Positions 7,737 to 15,561 of a DNA stretch of 33,325 bases are shown here, piece after piece. Under the pieces are notes generated by a model that worked only from the letters and a program-made list of their open reading frames with translations, did no database searches and was not told the DNA's origin. The stretch's first letter is position 1. Every line of letters starts with the position of its first letter. The position numbers were made by a program, and so were the translations under genes. This stretch comes from Planctomycetaceae bacterium (GTDB taxonomy: Bacteria > Planctomycetota > Planctomycetia > Isosphaerales > Isosphaeraceae): contig JAFAHT010000263.1 in assembly GCA_019237095.1 (NCBI GenBank), forward strand, positions 1 through 33,325. Direction: 5' to 3'.

Positions 7737-8234
7737 GTGAGACAGCGTCGGTTGATGGGTACAATCGTGGATCGCCCAGTCGCTAAAGTCCTGATCTTCG
7801 AGATCGGCGGGCAGCGCTACGGTTTGCCCGCTTCCGACGTCCGGGAGCTTGTGCGCGCGGTAGCGATCCTACCGCTGTCGCTGGAGTCGGCCTTCATCGA
7901 GGGCGTGTTCGACCTGCGCGGCACCGTCGTCCCGGTCGTTGATCTCCGCGCACGGCTTCGTCTTCCATCCAAGGCCGTGGAGCCCTCGGACCACCTGATC
8001 ATCATCGAGGCGGGGGCAGGCGGTCGGCCGCTCGCACTGCGTGTCGATCGAGCCCTTGACCTTGTCGTCCTGGATCCCGCCGCGTCCGAACAGGTCCAGG
8101 AGCTCATGTCTGGCTCGGGCGACGCCATTCTGGTGATGATGATGAGAGTGCCCAATGGGCTCGTGCCCTTGCTCGATCTCCGTTCGCTGATCGCCACGAC
8201 CCGGTCGGCCGCACTTCCCCTGGCCCTCGGGTAG
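7737..8234 (+). CDS. cheW: CheW-type scaffold protein (WspB-like position)
   Basis: A single CheW domain of 165 residues, an SH3-like scaffold that couples chemoreceptors to CheA in cytoplasmic arrays. The pattern VLIFEIGGQRYGLPASDVRELVRA at the start, followed by GVFDLRGTVVPVVDLRARL in the middle, is diagnostic. It is the first gene of a chemosensory operon running to 17019, with CheR 26 bases downstream. In the Wsp system one CheW also precedes the CheR-TPR gene. The start is uncertain: GTG 7737 overlaps the TGA of a nine-codon upstream ORF, while ATG 7755 gives MGTIVDRPVAKV and has no clear ribosome-binding site. Confidence 0.92.
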   Translation: MRQRRLMGTIVDRPVAKVLIFEIGGQRYGLPASDVRELVRAVAILPLSLESAFIEGVFDLRGTVVPVVDLRARLRLPSKAVEPSDHLIIIEAGAGGRPLALRVDRALDLVVLDPAASEQVQELMSGSGDAILVMMMRVPNGLVPLLDLRSLIATTRSAALPLALG

Positions 8235-8260
8235 CGCATAATGGAAAAGGGCGACCGCTC

Positions 8261-9664
8261 ATGACCGTGACCCGGCATGTCTTTGATGAGCTGAGACAAT
8301 GGGTCGGGGCACGTACTGGGCTGACCCTCACGACCGATCGGTGTCCCAGCGTCGAGCTGGTGATCCGCCGCGCCATGGCGCGGACGGGATTGGACGACGA
8401 CGTGCTGGGGTATCGCCGCCTGCTCGAGACCGATGACGCAGCTTTGGACGACCTGCTCGCAGAACTGACCGTCGGTGAAACCTACTTCTTTCGCGAGCCC
8501 TCTCAATTTCAGTTCATTCGACACACGGTCCTGCCCGAGATCCGCCAGCGCAGAGGCCACGATCATGTCCTCCGTGCGTGGTGCGCCGGCTGCGCCTCCG
8601 GGGAAGAGGCCTACTCGCTGGCGATTCTGTTGCTTGAGGAGGGGCTGGTGGGACAGTGCCGTACGCTGGCGACTGATCTGTCGCGAGCGAGCCTGATCAA
8701 AGCACGGCGGGGCACCTATGGCGCCTGGTCGCTCCGCGGCGAGGGCGCCCTTGCGGCCCGCCCCTACCTGCACGGCCATGGCAACCACTACGTCGTCGAT
8801 GAGGTCGTGCGCCGGCTCGTCACTTTCGGCCACCTCAACCTGGCGCTGGACTTCGACTCCGCGTGCGCGACAAGTGTCTGGGGGATGGATTTGATCCTTT
8901 GTCGCAACGTTTTGATCTACTTCGACCCAAAGACGGTCCGGACCGTCGCGCGCCGGCTGTACGAGTCGCTTGCCGGCGGCGGGTGGCTGATCACGGCTTC
9001 CACCGATCCCCCGCTGGCGGGCGAGGCCCCCTTTGAGGTCGTGGCGACGGACCACGGTGTCTTCTACCGAAGCGGGGCATCGTCGGCCTCGCGGCCGATC
9101 GGCCCGGAGTCAGCGCGGCCGGAAATTGCGTGCGCAAGCAGTTCCGCGGCGCAGCGGGACACCGGAGGAACCCCAGCCGGGGCACCGGCGGGGCTCGCCG
9201 GGGGTGACGGCTCCCGCATCGGCGCTCGCGAGCGAGACATCGCCACCGACTGGACCGACACGGCGCTTCGGATTCGCGCGCTGGCTAACCAGGACGTGGC
9301 GGAGGCCGAGCGCGTCTGCGCCGCGGCGACGCAACGGCACCCGCTCTCAAGCGAGCTGCATTACCTGAGGGCCGTGCTTCTGCTGGATCTCGATCGAGAT
9401 GAAGAGGCAATCCAGGCCGCGCGGCGAGCGATCTACCTCGATCGGTCGCTCGCCATCGCCCATCTCACCGTGGCCTCGATCCTCCAGAATCGCGGGGACC
9501 GCGAGGGGGCGTGGCGCGCCTATCGCAATGCGCGCGACCTGTGCCGGGCTCGCCCGGCCGAAGAGATCGTTCCTCTCTCCGACGGCGAACCGGCTGGGCG
9601 GCTACTGGCCGCGGCCGAGACCCAGATGGCGCTGATCGAGGCCGCGAGAAGGAGCCACCGATGA
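8261..9664 (+). CDS. cheR: CheR-type chemoreceptor methyltransferase with C-terminal TPR (WspC-like)
   Basis: Residues 1-275 form a CheR domain, which methylates receptor glutamates using S-adenosyl-methionine. Visible motifs are TYFFREP (74-80), the SAM-binding WCAGCASGEEAYS (107-119) and DLILCRNVLIYFD (210-222). A low-complexity Ala/Gly/Pro-rich linker of about 55 residues follows. Residues about 330-440 look like tetratricopeptide repeats (for example LSSELHYLRAVLLLDLDRDE). CheR-TPR fusions are typical of Wsp-type and other alternative-function chemosensory systems; the TPR may recruit the enzyme to receptors or kinases. ATG 8261 has GGAAAAGGG upstream. The stop overlaps the next start (ATGA at 9661-9664), so translation is coupled to the second cheW. 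Confidence 0.92.
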   Translation: MTVTRHVFDELRQWVGARTGLTLTTDRCPSVELVIRRAMARTGLDDDVLGYRRLLETDDAALDDLLAELTVGETYFFREPSQFQFIRHTVLPEIRQRRGHDHVLRAWCAGCASGEEAYSLAILLLEEGLVGQCRTLATDLSRASLIKARRGTYGAWSLRGEGALAARPYLHGHGNHYVVDEVVRRLVTFGHLNLALDFDSACATSVWGMDLILCRNVLIYFDPKTVRTVARRLYESLAGGGWLITASTDPPLAGEAPFEVVATDHGVFYRSGASSASRPIGPESARPEIACASSSAAQRDTGGTPAGAPAGLAGGDGSRIGARERDIATDWTDTALRIRALANQDVAEAERVCAAATQRHPLSSELHYLRAVLLLDLDRDEEAIQAARRAIYLDRSLAIAHLTVASILQNRGDREGAWRAYRNARDLCRARPAEEIVPLSDGEPAGRLLAAAETQMALIEAARRSHR

Positions 9665-10290
9665 GTTTGATCCGCCGTCGAACCGGTCCGATCACGGATC
9701 GGCGGACGATTCGCGAACGCCTCGCACGGGCCGTGAACTTGATTTGCGAGGAGCATTCGACCCCCGATCAGGCCAGGGCCGTGCTGGAGGAGCGAGCCCG
9801 CGCGCTGGCGCGCGTCCCTGTCCAGCCGCCCCCCACCTCGCTGGTGCTCGATGTCGTGACCTTCGCGCTGGCCAACGAAGACTACGCGATCGAACTGGGC
9901 TATGTCCACAAGATCGTGCCGTTGATCGAATTGACACCGGTTCCCGGGGCCCCCGACTTCTTCGTCGGCGTCATCAACCTCCGCGGCGAGATCCTCCCCA
10001 TTGTCGACCTTCACAGGCTCTTCGGGATGGCTCGCACCGGCTGGACCGGCCAGTCCTGGGCGATCGTCCTCGGCGGCGAGCGCAACGAATTCGCCCTGCT
10101 GGCGGATAAGGTCCATGAAGTGATAACCTTGCGCACCGACCAGATGCTCGACTGGCAGGGATCGGCCACGGGCGTCGGCCGGCAATTTGTGCGCGGCGTG
10201 ACCGAGGGCGCCTTGATCGTGCTTGACGGCGCCGCCCTCCTCCAAGACGATCGCCTCTTCATTGACCAGGGCGATGGCGCAGGCGTCTGA
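9661..10290 (+). CDS. cheW: second CheW-type scaffold with N-terminal extension (WspD-like)
   Basis: A CheW domain (residues about 62-205) contains [22 protein letters not shown] and [20 protein letters not shown], the latter being the classical CheW core. An Arg-rich, helical N-terminal extension of about 60 residues precedes it, as in WspD. The start ATG 9661 overlaps the CheR stop by four bases and has GAAGGAG just upstream. A longer in-frame ORF beginning at 9511 lies antiphase inside cheR and is rejected. Having two CheW proteins on either side of CheR is the arrangement seen in Wsp operons. Each may couple a different array component, or the two may form a composite baseplate ring. Confidence 0.92.
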   Translation: MSLIRRRTGPITDRRTIRERLARAVNLICEEHSTPDQARAVLEERARALARVPVQPPPTSLVLDVVTFALANEDYAIELGYVHKIVPLIELTPVPGAPDFFVGVINLRGEILPIVDLHRLFGMARTGWTGQSWAIVLGGERNEFALLADKVHEVITLRTDQMLDWQGSATGVGRQFVRGVTEGALIVLDGAALLQDDRLFIDQGDGAGV

Positions 10291-10306
10291 ACCTGGGGGG
10301 ATCCCG

Positions 10307-12013
10307 ATGGCCAAATCGTCGACTTCAAAGAAACCGGTGGTTAGCGCGACGTCCCCGAACAAGAACCCGTCTCCGAGGAGACGCAAGGGCGGCGACAAGG
10401 TGTTCAGGCGGAACGACGAGCGCTACCGCCTGTTCGTGGAGAGCGTCAAGGACTATGCGATCATGATGCTCGACCCCACCGGACACGTCCTCAGTTGGAA
10501 CCCCGGGGCAGAGCTATTGAAGGGGTACCATGCCGACGAGATCATCGGCAAGCACTTCTCGATCTTCTACCCGCGTGAAGACGTGGAGCACGGCAAGCCC
10601 GAGATGGAATTAAGGGTGGCGACGAATGAGAGCCGGTTTGAGGACGAGGGTTGGCGGGTGCGCAAGGATGGCTCTCGGTTCTGGGCCAACGTCGTCACCA
10701 CCGCTCTCCACAAGGATGCCGGAGTGCTCATAGGCTTTGCCAAGGTGATCCGCGACATGACCGAGCGAAGAGCGGGCGAGGATGCCCGCCGGGAGGCCGA
10801 GGAGCGGATGCGTTCGGTCGTCAACCATATCATTGACGGGATCATTACCATCGACGAGCGGGGGATCGTCGAATCGTTCAACCCGGCCGCCGAGAAGATC
10901 TTCGGCCACCCGTCTGTCAACGTCGTGGGCCGCAACGTCAAGATGCTTATGCCCGAGCCCTACCATAGCGAGCACGACGGCTATCTCACGAACTATTTGC
11001 GCACCCACCAGCCAAAGATCATCGGCATCGGCCGCGAGGTCGAGGGCTTGCGGAGCGATGGCTCGACCTTCCCCATGGAGCTCGCCGTCAGCGAATTTAA
11101 CCTCGCGGGGCGCCGCTTCTTCACCGGCATCGTTCGCGATATCACCCAGCGCAAGCAGTTGGAGGTCGAGAGGGCCAGGTATGTCGAGAACGTCAGCGAG
11201 GCGGTGTCTCGCCTGGCGTCCACCAGCACGGAGATTCTCGCAATCGCCCAGCAGCAGGCTGCCGGCGCCCAGGAGCAGGCGAGCGCCGTCGCCCAGACCG
11301 TGACCACCGTCGACCAGGTTGCTCAGACCGCCGCGCAGGCAGCGCAGCGAGCCAAGGGTGTCGGCGAGGCCGTTTCGCGCACCCAGGAGATCGGCCAGCG
11401 GGGCCGGCAGGCCGTCGACGACTCGATCGCCGCCCTGGAAAAACTCCAGGAACAGGTGGAGTCAACCGCCGAAAGCATCCTGATGTTGGCCGAACAAGCT
11501 CAGGCCATTGGCGAGATCATCGCCACCGTGAATGACATTGCCGAGCAAACCAACCTGCTCGCACTCAACGCCGCCATCGAGGCCTCCCGCGCCGGCGAGT
11601 ATGGGCGGGGCTTCACGGTGCTGGCCGGAGAGGTCAAGGCGTTGGCCAGCCAGAGCAAGAAGGCGACCACTCAGGTGCGGCAGATCCTGGGCGAGATCCA
11701 GAAGGCGACGAACACTGCGGTCTTGTCCACCGAAGAGGTGACCAAAGGAGTCAGCGTGACGACCGCGGTGGCGAGCCAGGCGGGCGGGACCATCAAGACC
11801 TTGACCGAGACCCTGACGGAGACGGCGCAGGCGGCGACGCAGATCATGGCATCGGCCGGCCAGCAGGCCACTGGAATGTCCCAGATTCATCAGGCGATGA
11901 AGAACCTCGACCAGGTGGCGCGACAGAATCTCGTGGCGATTCGCCAGGTCGAACAGGCGGCCCTGAGCTTGACCGCGCTCGGCAACCAACTCACCAGTCT
12001 CACACGGTCCTGA
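10307..12013 (+). CDS. soluble methyl-accepting chemoreceptor with two PAS domains, the second FixL-like
   Basis: The product is 568 residues with no transmembrane segment or HAMP, so it is cytoplasmic. PAS1 spans about 36-153. PAS2 spans about 163-281. The coiled-coil signalling domain spans about 290-568, with the receptor hairpin tip [19 protein letters not shown] at 413-431. PAS2 closely resembles the haem PAS of rhizobial Fix[14 protein letters not shown] then [12 protein letters not shown]. By my alignment H223 falls on the FixL haem-ligating His (H200 in B. japonicum) and R243 on the O2-contacting Arg (R220), whereas FixL R206 and H214 are Asn and Lys here. I infer possible haem-based O2 or NO sensing; this is not proven. 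ATG 10307 follows GGGGGG at six-base spacing. The C-terminus lacks the CheR-binding pentapeptide, which fits use of a TPR-linked CheR. Confidence 0.93.
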   Translation: MAKSSTSKKPVVSATSPNKNPSPRRRKGGDKVFRRNDERYRLFVESVKDYAIMMLDPTGHVLSWNPGAELLKGYHADEIIGKHFSIFYPREDVEHGKPEMELRVATNESRFEDEGWRVRKDGSRFWANVVTTALHKDAGVLIGFAKVIRDMTERRAGEDARREAEERMRSVVNHIIDGIITIDERGIVESFNPAAEKIFGHPSVNVVGRNVKMLMPEPYHSEHDGYLTNYLRTHQPKIIGIGREVEGLRSDGSTFPMELAVSEFNLAGRRFFTGIVRDITQRKQLEVERARYVENVSEAVSRLASTSTEILAIAQQQAAGAQEQASAVAQTVTTVDQVAQTAAQAAQRAKGVGEAVSRTQEIGQRGRQAVDDSIAALEKLQEQVESTAESILMLAEQAQAIGEIIATVNDIAEQTNLLALNAAIEASRAGEYGRGFTVLAGEVKALASQSKKATTQVRQILGEIQKATNTAVLSTEEVTKGVSVTTAVASQAGGTIKTLTETLTETAQAATQIMASAGQQATGMSQIHQAMKNLDQVARQNLVAIRQVEQAALSLTALGNQLTSLTRS

Positions 12014-12026
12014 GAGGTCCGACGCC

Positions 12027-12566
12027 GTGGATAAGGCCAAGCTCATCACGCGGTTGATGAACACATTCCTCGACGAGCTCCAGGAGCACGTGCGCGTGCT
12101 GAACCGCGAGTCGCTGGCCCTGGAGAAAAACCCGGCCGAGGCCGAGCGGGCGAGGCGGCTCCAAGAGCTTCTCCGGACGGCGCATAGCCTGAAGGGAGCC
12201 GCGCGCTCGGTGGATATCTCGCTCATCGAGGATGCCTGCCACGGGCTCGAAGACCTGCTGGCCGGGGTACGGGACAATCGGGTGGCGTTCGATTCCGAGT
12301 TGTTTTCGCTGCTGTTTGCGACGGCCGACAGTCTTGAGGAGGCGGGATGCGCCTGCGGGAGCAGCGGGACCTCGCCGACTCGCCGCTCGGCGCGTTGCTG
12401 CCACGGCTCGAGGCCGCCGCGGGAATTCCTGCACTCCGGCCCTTCGAGCCGGCGCCGCGCCCTCTTGACGCAGGCGTTCCGCTTGCCGGTCGGGATGCAG
12501 GCGAGATGCCGGCGCCACAACGGCCGGCTCCCCAAAAGGCCGGCGAACTGCCGACGGTCCGCTTGA
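12027..12566 (+). CDS. cheA: CheA N-terminal Hpt (P1) part, frameshifted from the kinase
   Basis: Residues 1-107 form the CheA P1 phosphotransfer domain. The phosphorylated histidine is H53 in RTAHSLKGAARSV, followed by DACHGLEDLLAG. After about position 12345 this frame turns into an improbable Cys/Arg/Ser-rich tail up to the stop at 12566. The rest of CheA continues in the -1 frame from 12347. The GTG start at 12027 has GAGAGGT upstream and follows the receptor stop by 13 bases. If one base is missing near the GGG at 12344-12346, this and the next entry are one protein of about 817 residues. Otherwise it is a separate Hpt protein with a junk tail. Confidence 0.75.
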   Translation: MDKAKLITRLMNTFLDELQEHVRVLNRESLALEKNPAEAERARRLQELLRTAHSLKGAARSVDISLIEDACHGLEDLLAGVRDNRVAFDSELFSLLFATADSLEEAGCACGSSGTSPTRRSARCCHGSRPPREFLHSGPSSRRRALLTQAFRLPVGMQARCRRHNGRLPKRPANCRRSA

Positions 12567-14479
12567 CTCCGCCCGCGGAGCGCTCCGAGAGCGGCGGTGT
12601 CGTGCGACCAGGTGACCGCCCGCCCGAGCCGTCGGTGCAGCCCTCCGGGGCTTCGCGTCAGCCGCCGCCCGCCGCCCTGGCCCAACTGCCTCGCCCGGCG
12701 ATCGCGGGCTTCGTGCGCGTCCCGGCCGATAAGTTGGATGCACTCCTTACGTACAGCGGTGAGCTGCTCGTAGCACGGCGTCGAGTGGAGTCTCGGACGA
12801 GCGAGCTGGAGGCGATCCGCGAGTTCGTGGGGCGCTGGAAGACGGAACGGCGCCGTTTCGACAGGGCGCTGAGAACGCTCAAGCGGGCTGAGAACGGCGG
12901 TCGGAGCGGCCTACCCTCGAAAGCCGGGACCGGCGACGGGAGGTTGTTGCCCCGCCCCGCGGCGGTCGTGCTTGGTCAGATCGACGACAATCTGCGCCGC
13001 CTCGAGAAGGACCTGGAGCGTTTTGCCATGGTCCTGACGAGCGACGGCCGCCAGCTCGACCAGGTTGCCGACCTCCTCGACGACGCGGTGCGACGGCTGC
13101 GGATGCTGCCGTTCGCCGAGGCCTGCCAGGGCCTCGACCGGTTGGTGCGCGACCTGGCCCGGGCGAGCGGCAAAGAGGTCGTCCTTTTGGTCGAGGGGGG
13201 CCAGGTCGAGCTGGACCGGTCGATCCTCGAGGGTTTGCGAGACCCGCTGTACCATCTGGTCTGCAACGCCGTGGATCATGGCATCGAGACGCCCGACCAA
13301 CGCCAGGCCGCCGGCAAGCCCGCCCAGGGGCGGATCACGCTGAGGGCCGCGCTCCGCGGCACGCAGGTCGAAGTGGTGGTCGCGGACGACGGTCGGGGCC
13401 TCGACCTGGAGGCCGTGCGCCAGCAGGTGCGCCAGCAGGGGCTCGGCGAGCCCACCGACGAACGAGACCTGGTGTCTTGTATCTTCCTGCCCGGGTTCTC
13501 CACGGCCTCGCTGATCACCAGCGTCTCCGGCCGCGGGGTGGGGCTCGACGTGGTCAAAAGCCAGGTCGAATTGCTTCACGGCACCATCGACCTCTCGTTC
13601 ACCGCCGGGCAGGGGACGCGGTTCGCACTGGCTGTCCCCCTGACCCTGACCACCCTGCGGGCGCTCTTGGTCGAGGCAGGGGAGCAGATCTTCGCCTGGG
13701 CGAGCACCAACGTGCAGAGGTTGGTACGCATCGGCCCGCACGACATCCGAATGGTGGGGGGGCGGGAAATGCTCGTTAACGGCAAGTCGCTGTTGCCGAT
13801 GGCCTCACTGGCCGAGACGCTCGGCTTGCCGGCCGCCACGGCCGCCGGCGCGGGCGACAAGCGGCCAGGCCTGATCGTGGCCGCGGCGGAGCGGCGAATG
13901 GCCTTCGTGGTGGATGAGCTGATCGCCGAACAAGAGATCGTGGTCAAGGGCCTGGGGGACCGGATCCGGCGGGTCCGCAACTTTTCGGGAGCGACCATCC
14001 TCCCCTCAGGACGGATCGCGCTGGTCCTGAACGCGGCGGCCTTGATCCGCGCCGCAATGAGCCAGAGCGTCGGCCCGGCGCCGGCGCCCGTGCCGGCCAT
14101 GACGGGTTCGCTCGCGAAGAAGCGGCTGCTCGTGGTCGACGACTCCGTCACCACGCGTTCCCTGGAGAAGAGCATCCTGGAGGCGGCGGGGTACGAGGTT
14201 GTGACCGCGGCCGACGGCGAGGCCGGTTGGAAGCTCCTCCAGGAGCAAGACGTCGATCTCGTGATTACCGACATCGAGATGCCTCGGATGGACGGCTTCG
14301 AGTTGACCGAGGCAATTCGCCGCTCGAAACAGTCCCACGAGCTGCCGGTGATCTTGATCTCCGCGCGGTCCAGTGATCGGGACAAGGCTCGCGGAATTGA
14401 GGTCGGAGCGGACGCCTACATTGTCAAGAGCACCTTCGACCAGAAGGAGTTGCTCGAGGCCCTCGGGCAACTCCTCTAA
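12347..14479 (+). CDS. cheA: CheA histidine kinase core with C-terminal receiver (WspE-like)
   Basis: Without its P1 domain (previous entry) this frame encodes, in order: a Pro/Ala-rich linker; the P3 dimerisation helices starting FVRVPADKLDALLTYSGEL; the P4 ATPase with N box HLVCNAVDHGIETPDQR, G1 VADDGRGLD and G2 SGRGVGLDVVKSQV; a P5 CheW-like domain; and a receiver near residues 590-710 with LLVVDDS and TDIEMPRMDGFE. CheA fused to a receiver is typical of Wsp (WspE) and Frz-like systems, where the receiver acts as output or phosphate sink. Frame 2 has a TGA at 12335-12337, so it can only begin after that point. ATG 12347 has GAGGAGGCGGG just upstream, so internal initiation is possible, but a one-base loss in a G run is simpler. 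CheB follows 15 bases later. Confidence 0.88.
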   Translation: MRLREQRDLADSPLGALLPRLEAAAGIPALRPFEPAPRPLDAGVPLAGRDAGEMPAPQRPAPQKAGELPTVRLTPPAERSESGGVVRPGDRPPEPSVQPSGASRQPPPAALAQLPRPAIAGFVRVPADKLDALLTYSGELLVARRRVESRTSELEAIREFVGRWKTERRRFDRALRTLKRAENGGRSGLPSKAGTGDGRLLPRPAAVVLGQIDDNLRRLEKDLERFAMVLTSDGRQLDQVADLLDDAVRRLRMLPFAEACQGLDRLVRDLARASGKEVVLLVEGGQVELDRSILEGLRDPLYHLVCNAVDHGIETPDQRQAAGKPAQGRITLRAALRGTQVEVVVADDGRGLDLEAVRQQVRQQGLGEPTDERDLVSCIFLPGFSTASLITSVSGRGVGLDVVKSQVELLHGTIDLSFTAGQGTRFALAVPLTLTTLRALLVEAGEQIFAWASTNVQRLVRIGPHDIRMVGGREMLVNGKSLLPMASLAETLGLPAATAAGAGDKRPGLIVAAAERRMAFVVDELIAEQEIVVKGLGDRIRRVRNFSGATILPSGRIALVLNAAALIRAAMSQSVGPAPAPVPAMTGSLAKKRLLVVDDSVTTRSLEKSILEAAGYEVVTAADGEAGWKLLQEQDVDLVITDIEMPRMDGFELTEAIRRSKQSHELPVILISARSSDRDKARGIEVGADAYIVKSTFDQKELLEALGQLL

Positions 14480-14494
14480 AGGACAGGGGGAGCC

Positions 14495-15544
14495 ATGATC
14501 CGCGTCCTCGTTGTCGACGATTCGGCGACGGCCCGTACCCTGCTGACGTCGATCCTGGTCGCCGACCCCGCGATCCAGGTCGTCGGCGAGGCAAGGGACG
14601 GCCTCGAGGCGATCGCGCTGACGCAAAAGCTCCGACCCGACCTGGTCACCATGGACCTGCACATGCCCCGGTTGGATGGCCTGGAGGCGACCAAGGAGAT
14701 CATGATCACGGTGCCGACGCCGATCGTGATCGTCACCGGGACCACGCGTACCCGCGAGGTCAAGGATTCGCTTGACACCCTGCGGGTGGGCGCACTGGAG
14801 GTGGTAGTAAAACCTCCCGGGCCCAGGTCGCCCGGCTTCGTGGCGGCGGCCCAGCACCTGGTGGCGACCGTCAAAGCCCTGTCCCAGGTCAAGGTTGTGC
14901 GTCACTGGCGTCCCCCTTCCGTCCAGCCCGCCGGGCGGTCGACGCGGGCCCTCGTGCCCCCGGGCGCCGCCCGCAAGCGGATCGTGGCCATCGCGGCCTC
15001 CACCGGGGGACCGGCGGCGCTGCGGTTCCTGCTCTCCGGCCTCCCCGGCGATTTCGCCCTGCCGATCCTGATGGTCCAGCACATCACACCGGGCTTCGTC
15101 TCGGGGCTCGCGTCGTGGCTGGATTCCTCGAGCCCGCTCCGCGTGAAGCTGGCCGAACAAGGGGAGCCGCTCACCCCACGCACCGTCTTTCTCTCGCCCG
15201 ATCACCGTCACCTGGGCGCCTCCGGGCACGGGACGGTGGCGCTGTCGTCGTCACCCCCGATCGGCGGCTTTCGACCCTCGGGGACCTTTCTGTTCGAGTC
15301 GGTCGGCCGCGCCTTCGGCGCCGGGGCCGTGGCCGTGATCCTGACCGGAATGGGCGACGACGGCGTCGAGGGATTGCGGATGATCCGCCGGACGGGCGGC
15401 CAAGTCATCGCCCAGGATGAGACGACCTCGGTCATCTTCGGAATGCCCGGTGCCGCCATCGCGGCGGGCCTGGTCGATCTGGTCCAGCCGCTCCCGGCCA
15501 TCACTCAATACTTGGCCGCGCTCGGCGGTAGCGGCATTTCCTGA
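14495..15544 (+). CDS. cheB: CheB chemoreceptor methylesterase/deamidase (WspF-like)
   Basis: An N-terminal receiver (residues 1-125: D8/D9, phospho-acceptor D54, K106) is joined by a short Pro-rich linker to the CheB methylesterase domain (about 160-345). The Ser-His-Asp catalytic residues are visible: S169 in ASTGG, H196 in VQHITPGF and an Asp in TGMGDDG (288-289). It removes methyl groups from receptor glutamates when phosphorylated by CheA, opposing the CheR at 8261. ATG 14495 is preceded by GGGGGAG. The 17-base gap to the next gene, with TAGGAG, places both in the same operon. In Wsp the equivalent WspF sits directly before the output protein WspR. Confidence 0.95.
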   Translation: MIRVLVVDDSATARTLLTSILVADPAIQVVGEARDGLEAIALTQKLRPDLVTMDLHMPRLDGLEATKEIMITVPTPIVIVTGTTRTREVKDSLDTLRVGALEVVVKPPGPRSPGFVAAAQHLVATVKALSQVKVVRHWRPPSVQPAGRSTRALVPPGAARKRIVAIAASTGGPAALRFLLSGLPGDFALPILMVQHITPGFVSGLASWLDSSSPLRVKLAEQGEPLTPRTVFLSPDHRHLGASGHGTVALSSSPPIGGFRPSGTFLFESVGRAFGAGAVAVILTGMGDDGVEGLRMIRRTGGQVIAQDETTSVIFGMPGAAIAAGLVDLVQPLPAITQYLAALGGSGIS

Positions 15545-15561
15545 GTCGGTAGGAGCCAACC

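Noticed and set aside
7543-7740. 65-codon ORF with CCDFC just before cheW
   Set aside because: It has no ribosome-binding site at its first ATG and no recognisable family. Only the last nine codons, with their own AGGAG, are worth noting.
7817-9055. 412-codon minus-strand frame across cheW and cheR
   Set aside because: It is an antisense open frame typical of GC-rich codon use; both plus-strand genes have diagnostic motifs.
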